From assembly GCA_963695195.1 (NCBI GenBank), contig CAVOGE010000007.1:868001-932000 (forward strand): a stretch of DNA of 64,000 nucleotides, written 5' to 3'. How positions within the stretch are numbered: position 1 is the stretch's first letter; the number at the start of each line of letters is the position of its first letter. Source of the DNA: CF-167 sp963695195. Its GTDB lineage: Bacteria > Chloroflexota > Limnocylindria > QHBO01. The position numbers and the translations under genes are program-made. This document shows positions 32,332-38,316 of this stretch, piece by piece. The notes below the pieces were generated by a model, which ran no database searches, was not told the DNA's origin, and saw only the letters and a list, made by a program, of their open reading frames with translations.

Positions 32332-33420
32332 ATGAGATTCAAAGCGGTCGCCGTCTTCCTGATGGGTGGCATGGCGCTCTTCACCGCCTTCTACTGGTTG
32401 ACCGACGGCGCTCGCCGCGAGTCCGAATTCCAGGCGCAGCAGACCGAGCTGATCGAGCTCGGGACCCTCTACTTCGGACCGGACGAGATCATCCACTCCG
32501 TCACGGTGTCCGCTGCCGGGTTCGAGCCGGCCGTCATCGAGATCGAGATCAACGCGTCGATCAACTTCACCAACACGCTCGGCTCCGAGATAACCCTGCG
32601 CGGAGCCGGATCGGCCCCCTTTGAGTCGGCGGTCAAGGCCGGTAAGCAGGCCAAGTCGCGGTTCCAATCCGACGGCGTCACGATGGTGACCGCCGACGGG
32701 GTGGCCGGAACGCTCGAGGTGACCACCGGACCCGAGTTCCTCAGCCCGCTGGGCGCCAACTGCGCCCGCTGTCATGGAGCCGACGGCACCGGCGGCGCCA
32801 CGCCGTTGGGCAACCAGGCACCCAATCTGCACTCTCGCGCCCTGGCCAACAAGTGGAAGGCGACCGGTGGCGAGGTGGCCAACATCGAAGATGGCGCGCC
32901 ACCGGTGCTCAACAACTACGTGAACTGGGCGATCCGCTATGGCGGCATCGTGGTCTCCGGCAACGCCAAGTCGGAGATGCCCGCCTGGGGCGCCGAGGGT
33001 GGGCTCACGCTGCACCAGATCGACGCGCTGACCGCGCTGATCGGCACCTGGGCCAACGAGGCCCTCCAGCAGCCGGTCGAGGGGGTCCCCGACACCGTGG
33101 AGGCCGGGAAGCAGGTGTACGTCGAGATTGGCTGCGTGAACTGCCACGGGGCCGACTACTCGGGCGTGGCAGGGACCTTCCCGTCCCTGCTGAACATCGG
33201 CAACGAGCCGGTGATCGACCTTCCCACACCCATCAGCGGCCTGGACAAGCTGCAGGCCGACTACGCCGCCAGCCCCCGGACCTTCCTCGAGCAGTGGATC
33301 CGCGACTCCGCGACCTACAACGGTGGCGCGGCGACCGGCATGCTGCCCTACCCGGAAGGTACCCTGCCGCCTGACGCATTGCAGGCGCTGATCACCTTCC
33401 TGCTGAGCCTGAAGCAGTAG
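32332..33420 (+). CDS. Membrane-anchored di-heme cytochrome c with cupredoxin-like domain
   Basis: 362 aa. One membrane helix (residues 4-23) anchors the protein. Residues 55-135 (SVTVSAAGFEPAVIEIEI...GVAGTLEV) look like a cupredoxin fold without the copper ligands. Two cytochrome c domains follow with CARCH (144-148) and CVNCH (268-272); methionine ligands are plausible at SEMPAWG and TGMLPYP. It is the likely electron acceptor of the Rieske protein and passes electrons to a terminal oxidase. Maturation needs the Ccm system encoded at 42-49 kb. Confidence 0.92.
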   Translation: MRFKAVAVFLMGGMALFTAFYWLTDGARRESEFQAQQTELIELGTLYFGPDEIIHSVTVSAAGFEPAVIEIEINASINFTNTLGSEITLRGAGSAPFESAVKAGKQAKSRFQSDGVTMVTADGVAGTLEVTTGPEFLSPLGANCARCHGADGTGGATPLGNQAPNLHSRALANKWKATGGEVANIEDGAPPVLNNYVNWAIRYGGIVVSGNAKSEMPAWGAEGGLTLHQIDALTALIGTWANEALQQPVEGVPDTVEAGKQVYVEIGCVNCHGADYSGVAGTFPSLLNIGNEPVIDLPTPISGLDKLQADYAASPRTFLEQWIRDSATYNGGAATGMLPYPEGTLPPDALQALITFLLSLKQ

Positions 33421-33427
33421 CTGAACG

Positions 33428-34006
33428 ATGACGAACTACACCGTCCCGCCCCGGCGCGACCTCACTTCGCGGGTCTTTCGAGAAGTCGATGACTTCGCCA
33501 GCTGGCTGCTCTTCGGCAGCGAGACCTGGCTGGTGGCGCTCCTGAAGGGCGTGCCGCTCTTCCTCTTCATCTACTTCGTGCTCGGCTACATCCCGAACTA
33601 CGCCAACACCATCACCACGCTATACCTCGGCTTCAGCAAGGACGTCGGCTACCTGGTGGCGCAGGTGCTGATCGGCGGCCCGACCTTCACGCTGCTCATC
33701 GTCCTGGCGCTGTGGACGCAGGCTGCGCGCGGTCGGCGCGGATTCGCCTGGTCGCTGATCCGGTTCCTCGACGTCATGCAGTACGCCGCCACCGTGCTGG
33801 CGATCATCCCGTTCATGCTCTTCAACCTGGCAAGCGGCAGTCTCATCCCACTTCGGTTCCCGCTCCTGGCGCTGGGGCTCGGTGCCATGGCAGCTGGCGG
33901 CGGGGCGATGGGAATCGTCTACCTGTGGTTCGAGTATCGCCGCGTCAGCCGCCGTGAGGCGGAGGCGGCCGCGGCCGCCGGAGCGGCCTGGACCGCCGGC
34001 GGCTGA
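33428..34006 (+). CDS. Four-helix membrane protein of the bc operon, unknown
   Basis: 192 aa with four hydrophobic segments (about 38-58, 75-97, 115-135 and 140-165) and an Ala-rich charged tail. It follows the cytochrome c gene after 7 nt and is probably an accessory subunit or assembly factor of the bc complex. I see no heme or metal motif and recognise no family. Confidence 0.72.
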   Translation: MTNYTVPPRRDLTSRVFREVDDFASWLLFGSETWLVALLKGVPLFLFIYFVLGYIPNYANTITTLYLGFSKDVGYLVAQVLIGGPTFTLLIVLALWTQAARGRRGFAWSLIRFLDVMQYAATVLAIIPFMLFNLASGSLIPLRFPLLALGLGAMAAGGGAMGIVYLWFEYRRVSRREAEAAAAAGAAWTAGG

Positions 34007-34034
34007 GGGCCGCCCCACGAGCAACTCCCGCTGG

Positions 34035-34361
34035 TTGGTTCTCCACGTCGCCTGGTCGGCGACCGTCCTGGCTGCCGCGACCGGCCTGATCCTGCTGGAG
34101 CTCGGTACACCCTGCCCGCCCGGCGGGCCTCTCAGCATCGGCGGCTGCGGCGCGGTGCGCCCCTTCGCGGTCGGTGTCGCCGGCCTCTCGGCGGCGCTGT
34201 ACGTGACGGGGCTGAGTGGCGTGCTTGCCTGGGTTCTTGGTCTCCGTCGGCGCGGCGTCGCGGATGCCCGAGCCGCCCGCGACTGGTACGTGCTGGCCGC
34301 GCTGATCGGCCTGCCGGTGGCGCCCCTGCTGGCGTTCACCCTCGTCTCGGCCCTCCGCTAG
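34035..34361 (+). CDS. Small three-helix membrane protein
   Basis: About 108 aa, with the start uncertain: the frame has no ATG or GTG after the preceding stop, and a TTG at 34035 gives a clean membrane helix start (VLHVAWSATVLAAATGLILLEL). Three hydrophobic segments and a CPPGGP...GGCGAV cysteine pair in the loop. It may be the last member of the respiratory operon. No family recognised. Confidence 0.55.
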   Translation: MVLHVAWSATVLAAATGLILLELGTPCPPGGPLSIGGCGAVRPFAVGVAGLSAALYVTGLSGVLAWVLGLRRRGVADARAARDWYVLAALIGLPVAPLLAFTLVSALR

Positions 34362-34364
34362 GAT
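34359..34364 (+). promoter_or_regulatory. -10 box TAGGAT of a likely leaderless promoter
   Basis: TAGGAT overlaps the previous stop codon and ends 6 nt before ATG 34371, so the aldolase gene probably has its own leaderless transcript. Confidence 0.5.
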
Positions 34365-34370
34365 GACTTC

Positions 34371-35825
34371 ATGACCACCACGAATGCGGCAGCGCTGCGT
34401 GACAGCCTCGCCGGCATCGCCACCATCAGCGGCGATCGCCTGCAGATCACCGATGAATCCCGCTTGCGCCACGAACTGGTCGACAGCCTGGTGCTCGACG
34501 CGGTCTTCAACCCCGATGAGCCGCTGCGCGACGCCGCCCGCTGGCTGATCTGGAGCGCGTCCCAGGCACTCGGTTGCGGATCTGCCAGCATTCATGAGCT
34601 CTACATGGCTCGCGGCCGCGGCGAGATCGCGGCCACCGACTTCACCGTGCCGGCGATCAACGTGCGCGCGGCCGCGTATCTCACCGCACGGCAGGCCTTC
34701 GCGGCGGCCATGGAGCGCGATGCGGGGGCGGTGATCTTCGAGATCGCCAAGAGCGAGATGGCCTACACCGACCAGCGCCCCGCGGAGTACACAGCCGTGA
34801 TCCTGGCCGCTGCCCTGCGCACCGGCTGGCGCGGCCCGGTCTTCCTCCAGGGGGACCATTTCCAGTTCAACGCCACCAAGTGGGCGGCTGACCCCGGTGG
34901 GGAGCTTGCCGGCCTTCACGAGCTGACGCGTGAGGCGGTCGCTGCCGGGTTCTACAACATCGACATCGACAGCAGCACGCTGGTGGACCTCTCCCTTCCC
35001 ACCGTTGCGGCACAGCAGCGGGTGAACGCGGAGAACACCCTCAGCCTGACCGGGCTCATCCGCGAGATCGAGCCTCACGGCCTCACCACCAGCATCGGCG
35101 GTGAGATCGGCGAGGTCGGCAAGGTGAACAGCACCGAGGCGGAGCTGCGCGCCTACCTGGATGGCTACTACGGCATGCTCCACGGCACCGGCCTGCCGGG
35201 CGTGAGCAAGGTGAGCATCCAGACCGGCACCAGTCATGGCGGCGTCGTCCTGCCCGACGGCAGCGTGGCGCAGGTCGCGATCGATTTCGACACGATGCGC
35301 CGCCTCTCGGCGGTGGCGCGCGACGAGTACGGGTTGGCGGGCTGCGTGCAGCACGGCGCCAGCACGCTGCCGGAGGACGCCTTTGGGCATTTCCCCGTCA
35401 ACGGAACCGCCGAAATTCACCTGGCCACCGGCTTCCAGAACATCCTGTACGACGACGGCGGCCTGCCAGACGAGCTGCGTTCCGAGATGCTCGAGTGGTG
35501 CGCGGCCACCTGCGCCGACGAGCGCAAGCCCGGCGAGACCGATGAGCAGTTCCTGTACAAGACGCGCAAGAAGGCGATCGGCCCGTTCAAACGCGACCTG
35601 TGGACGCTCCCCGCGGAGGCGGAGGCGCAGGTCGCCGCCAACCTGCGCGGCAAGTTCGGCCACCTCTTCGACCTGCTCAAGATCGCGGGCACGCGCTCGC
35701 TGGTGGACCGATACGTGACGCCCCCGGACCTCCGGCGCCCCCTGCCGGCCGCCCTCGGCGGCGAGGCGCAGGAGGCTGTCACCGCCGGTGCATCGGTCTT
35801 CGAGGACGACGGCTCAGGGGAGTGA
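34371..35825 (+). CDS. Class II fructose-bisphosphate aldolase family protein (long form)
   Basis: 484 aa, longer than the usual 280-350 aa class II aldolases. Zinc and substrate motifs are present: LQGDHFQFNA (about residues 160-169), the acidic block GFYNIDIDSS, GGEIGEVG (about 243), QTGTSHGG and the C-terminal QHGASTLP with its histidine. The reaction would be cleavage or formation of fructose 1,6-bisphosphate or a similar ketose bisphosphate. Long forms occur in several Chloroflexota and Actinobacteria; exact substrate is inferred. Confidence 0.88.
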   Translation: MTTTNAAALRDSLAGIATISGDRLQITDESRLRHELVDSLVLDAVFNPDEPLRDAARWLIWSASQALGCGSASIHELYMARGRGEIAATDFTVPAINVRAAAYLTARQAFAAAMERDAGAVIFEIAKSEMAYTDQRPAEYTAVILAAALRTGWRGPVFLQGDHFQFNATKWAADPGGELAGLHELTREAVAAGFYNIDIDSSTLVDLSLPTVAAQQRVNAENTLSLTGLIREIEPHGLTTSIGGEIGEVGKVNSTEAELRAYLDGYYGMLHGTGLPGVSKVSIQTGTSHGGVVLPDGSVAQVAIDFDTMRRLSAVARDEYGLAGCVQHGASTLPEDAFGHFPVNGTAEIHLATGFQNILYDDGGLPDELRSEMLEWCAATCADERKPGETDEQFLYKTRKKAIGPFKRDLWTLPAEAEAQVAANLRGKFGHLFDLLKIAGTRSLVDRYVTPPDLRRPLPAALGGEAQEAVTAGASVFEDDGSGE

Positions 35826-35832
35826 CCGCGAC

Positions 35833-36186
35833 ATGATGACAAGCCGCAGCCCACGGTCGACCTGGCTGGTGGGCCTGCTGGATGGGGCGCTACTCTCGGT
35901 GCCCGGGCTCATCTTCGGCATCCCCGGACTGGTCGTCGTCCTCCTGATCATTGGGCTCGCCTCCCTCATCTTCAGGAACCTGTTCCTGCTCTCCGGGATG
36001 CTCGTCGGCGCCGGCGGCCTGTGGTCGGCGCTGCTTGTGCGCCAGATCGTGCTCATCTGCACCGAGATCGATCGTCAGCCCGGCGACTGCGGCTCAGGCG
36101 GATTGCTGGCGTTCACCGCGGCTGCCGTGGGCGTCACGGTGCTCGGCGTGGTGCTCGGCGCCGCGGCGATGCGCCGCGGGGGTTAG
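35833..36186 (+). CDS. Hypothetical membrane protein
   Basis: 117 aa from ATG 35833 (ATG 35836 is next to it). Three hydrophobic segments (about 12-30, 35-60 and 90-112) with a polar loop holding Cys residues (LICTEIDRQPGDCGSGG). It follows the aldolase gene after 7 nt. No family recognised. Confidence 0.6.
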   Translation: MMTSRSPRSTWLVGLLDGALLSVPGLIFGIPGLVVVLLIIGLASLIFRNLFLLSGMLVGAGGLWSALLVRQIVLICTEIDRQPGDCGSGGLLAFTAAAVGVTVLGVVLGAAAMRRGG

Positions 36187-36200
36187 CCACACTGCGGCGT

Positions 36201-36350
36201 TACCACGCATGGTGGTTCATGGACGCGCGGAACGCCCGAGACACCCCCCGGCCCCACGGTGCATGGTGGGAACGTACCAAACGACAGCCGTGGGGCATTC
36301 GAGCGGCCCTGAAACGGCGGATCTGTGCCGTTGAACCACCATGCGTGGTA
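36201..36350. repeat. Long inverted repeat element
   Basis: A perfect 19-bp inverted repeat joins 36201-36219 and 36332-36350 (TACCACGCATGGTGGTTCA and its complement). Inside, a 9-bp inverted repeat pairs 36251-36259 with 36288-36296. The word GCATGGTGG occurs three times (36207, 36261 and, inverted, 36336). The 150-nt unit can fold into a long nested hairpin. It lies between convergent genes. It might be a mobile-element relic, an RNA or a boundary structure; I cannot tell which. Confidence 0.6.
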
Positions 36351-36379
36351 CGGCGACCGCCAGGACACGAAAACACGAA

Positions 36380-36406
36380 GAAGCCCCGGCGGCGGGCCGG
36401 GGCTTC
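36380..36406 (-). terminator. Rho-independent-like terminator of the Fe-S carrier gene
   Basis: An 11-bp perfect stem (36380-36390 with 36396-36406) with a 5-nt loop lies 25 nt after the stop of the minus-strand gene. Read on that strand it is followed by a T-rich stretch (TTCGTGTTTTCG). Confidence 0.65.
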
Positions 36407-36430
36407 AGGTCGGATGCGGGGGAGTAGTGC

Positions 36431-36853
36431 CTAGTGGCAGCCGCCCGCCTTTGCGGGGGAGCCATCGGTGTTGAACGAGCTGCCGCAGGCGCAGCTGCTC
36501 ACCGCGTTGGGGTTGTTGATCGCGAAGCCCGAGCCCATCAGCGAGTCGACATAGTCGATCTCGGCGCCGGCCACGTGTTGGACGCTGAATGCGTCGATCA
36601 CGATCGGCACTCCGGCATGGGTTTCGACGCGATCGTCATCGGCGATCTTGTCGTCAAAGGCCAGGCCGTAGCTGAAGCCGGAGCATCCACCGCTCTTGAC
36701 GAAGAGTCGCAGCGCGGCATCGGCCTTGCCCTCGCGGGAGCGCAACTCCTGGACCTTGACGGCGGCCGCCTCGGTCATGCTGACCAGCAGCTCGGCGGCG
36801 GGTGCGGGGGCAGCCGACTGGGCCGACTGCGGCGTCGATTCGGTGATCGTCAT
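36431..36853 (-). CDS. A-type iron-sulfur cluster carrier (ErpA/HesB family)
   Basis: 140 aa from ATG 36853. An Ala/Pro/Ser-rich leader of about 28 residues precedes the HesB core: VSMTEAAAVKVQELR, KSGGCSGFSYGLAFDD and the C-terminal SCACGSSF. The three family cysteines (GGCSG and SCACG) that hold the cluster are intact; an extra Cys lies at the end (GGCH). It would deliver Fe-S clusters, for example to the Fe-S-rich flavoprotein and Rieske protein encoded nearby (inference). Confidence 0.93.
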   Translation of the reverse strand: MTITESTPQSAQSAAPAPAAELLVSMTEAAAVKVQELRSREGKADAALRLFVKSGGCSGFSYGLAFDDKIADDDRVETHAGVPIVIDAFSVQHVAGAEIDYVDSLMGSGFAINNPNAVSSCACGSSFNTDGSPAKAGGCH

Positions 36854-36926
36854 GAGATCGGTCTTCTCCTCTGGCGCTCGGGGAGCCCCGTCGCTCGGAT
36901 GGGTCGCGAGATTAGTTGCTGCGGAA

Positions 36927-36957
36927 AGTATAGCAGCGGCTCGTTCGCGCACCGCAA
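36927..36957 (-). promoter_or_regulatory. Promoter TTGCGG-19-TATACT of the Fe-S carrier gene
   Basis: On the minus strand TATACT (36932-36927) lies 19 nt after TTGCGG (36957-36952). The leader before ATG 36853 would be about 65 nt. Confidence 0.5.
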
Positions 36958-36971
36958 TGGCACGATCGGGT

Positions 36972-37015
36972 GGTGCCCGCCAGGTGCCCGCCAGTTGCCC
37001 GCCAGGTGCACGCCG
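36972..37015. repeat. Four tandem copies of an 11-bp word
   Basis: GGTGCCCGCCA is repeated head to tail: copies at 36972, 36983, 36994 (one change) and 37005 (two changes), with a partial fifth after that. It lies in the 269-nt gap between divergent genes, just upstream of the Fe-S carrier promoter. Confidence 0.75.
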
Positions 37016-37083
37016 GGGTGCCCGGCGCAGTGCCGGCCCCGCGTCCTCGCGGGCAGACGAGTGCCGCCCGGCCGCTCCATCGG

Positions 37084-37089
37084 TACACT
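37084..37089 (+). promoter_or_regulatory. -10 box TACACT upstream of the aminotransferase gene
   Basis: TACACT would start transcription near 37096, giving a short leader of about 27 nt before GTG 37123. Confidence 0.35.
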
Positions 37090-37122
37090 CAGCGCTGACC
37101 TCCCGCACACGAGGCACCGACA

Positions 37123-38316
37123 GTGAAGCTTGCCAGCCGAATGGGGCTGATCGGGACCGAGACCGCCTTCGAGGCCGCTGCGCGCGCGCGAGCACTCGAG
37201 GCGACCGGCCGCGACGTGATCCACCTGGAGCTCGGCGAGCCCGACTTCGATACGCCTGCGCACATCAGCGACGCGGCGTCGCGGGCCCTGCTCGACGACA
37301 AGATGACGCACTACACCGCCGCGACCGGCATCGCCCCGCTGAAGGTGGCGCTGGTGAACGACGTGAAGCGCTGGAAGGGGATCGACACCACCCCCGAGCA
37401 GGTGGTCGTCACTCCGGGCGCAAAGCCGATCATGTTCTACGCAATGCTCGCCCTGATCAACGAGGGTGAGGAGGTCATCTACCCGAACCCGGGCTTCCCC
37501 ATCTACGAGAGCATGGCCCGATACGTGGGCGGCACGCCGGTGGCGGCGCCCCTGCGGGAGGCGAACGACTTCCGGATGGACGTCGCCGAGGTGGCGTCGC
37601 TGGTCACCGATAAGACCCGCATGATCGTCACGAATTCGCCCCACAACCCGACCGGCTCGATCCTCACCGACGAGGACGTGCGCGAGATCGCCCGGATCGC
37701 CGTTGAGCACGACCTCGTCGTGCTGGCGGATGAGATCTACGGACGCCTCCAGTACGAAGGCGAGCCCCTCTCCATTGCGACCTTGCCCGGCATGGCCGAG
37801 CGCACGATCACGCTCGACGGCTTCTCCAAGACGTTTGCCATGACCGGCTGGCGGCTCGGCTACGGGATCGTGCCGGAGTGGCTGGCGCCGTCGTTCTCAC
37901 GGCTGGTGATCAACAGCGTCAGCTGTACCAACGCCTTCACCCAGGTCGGCGCGATCGCGGCGCTCACCGGACCGCAGGACGCGGCGCAGGCGATGCGTAC
38001 CGAGTTCATCGCGCGGCGCTCGCTCATCGTGGAGGGTCTCAACGCCATCCCCGGGGTCAGCTGTGTCATGCCGCGCGGCGCGTTCTATGCCTTCCCGAAT
38101 TTCAGCTCATTCGGACGGACCAGCAACCAGATCGCCGACCACCTCCTCTACGACGCCGGCGTGTGCGGTCTCTCGGGGACCGCGTTCGGCGAGTACGGGG
38201 AGGGCCACCTGCGCTTCTCCTACGCCAACTCGCGCGAGAAGCTGAGCGCTGCCCTGGAGCGGATCGCCGACTCCCTGGCAAAGCTGGAGCGCACCGGGCA
38301 GCTCGTCGGCGCATGA
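37123..38316 (+). CDS. Class I/II pyridoxal-phosphate aminotransferase (aspartate aminotransferase-like)
   Basis: 397 aa, GTG start. Hallmarks of the AspC/AAT Ib group are present: LELGEPDFDTPAHI, HYTAATGI, NSPHNPTGS, DEIYGRL and GFSKTFAMTGWRLGY, where the lysine (about residue 232) forms the Schiff base with pyridoxal phosphate; a late GAFYAFPNF binds substrate. It would transfer amino groups between aspartate or related amino acids and 2-oxoglutarate in the cytosol. The stop overlaps the start of the transketolase-like gene (ATGA). Confidence 0.93.
   Translation: MKLASRMGLIGTETAFEAAARARALEATGRDVIHLELGEPDFDTPAHISDAASRALLDDKMTHYTAATGIAPLKVALVNDVKRWKGIDTTPEQVVVTPGAKPIMFYAMLALINEGEEVIYPNPGFPIYESMARYVGGTPVAAPLREANDFRMDVAEVASLVTDKTRMIVTNSPHNPTGSILTDEDVREIARIAVEHDLVVLADEIYGRLQYEGEPLSIATLPGMAERTITLDGFSKTFAMTGWRLGYGIVPEWLAPSFSRLVINSVSCTNAFTQVGAIAALTGPQDAAQAMRTEFIARRSLIVEGLNAIPGVSCVMPRGAFYAFPNFSSFGRTSNQIADHLLYDAGVCGLSGTAFGEYGEGHLRFSYANSREKLSAALERIADSLAKLERTGQLVGA

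Noticed and set aside
31522..35663. Two long antisense frames under the Rieske, cytochrome c and aldolase genes
   Set aside because: Shadows; the coding strand has CXXCH, Rieske and aldolase motifs.
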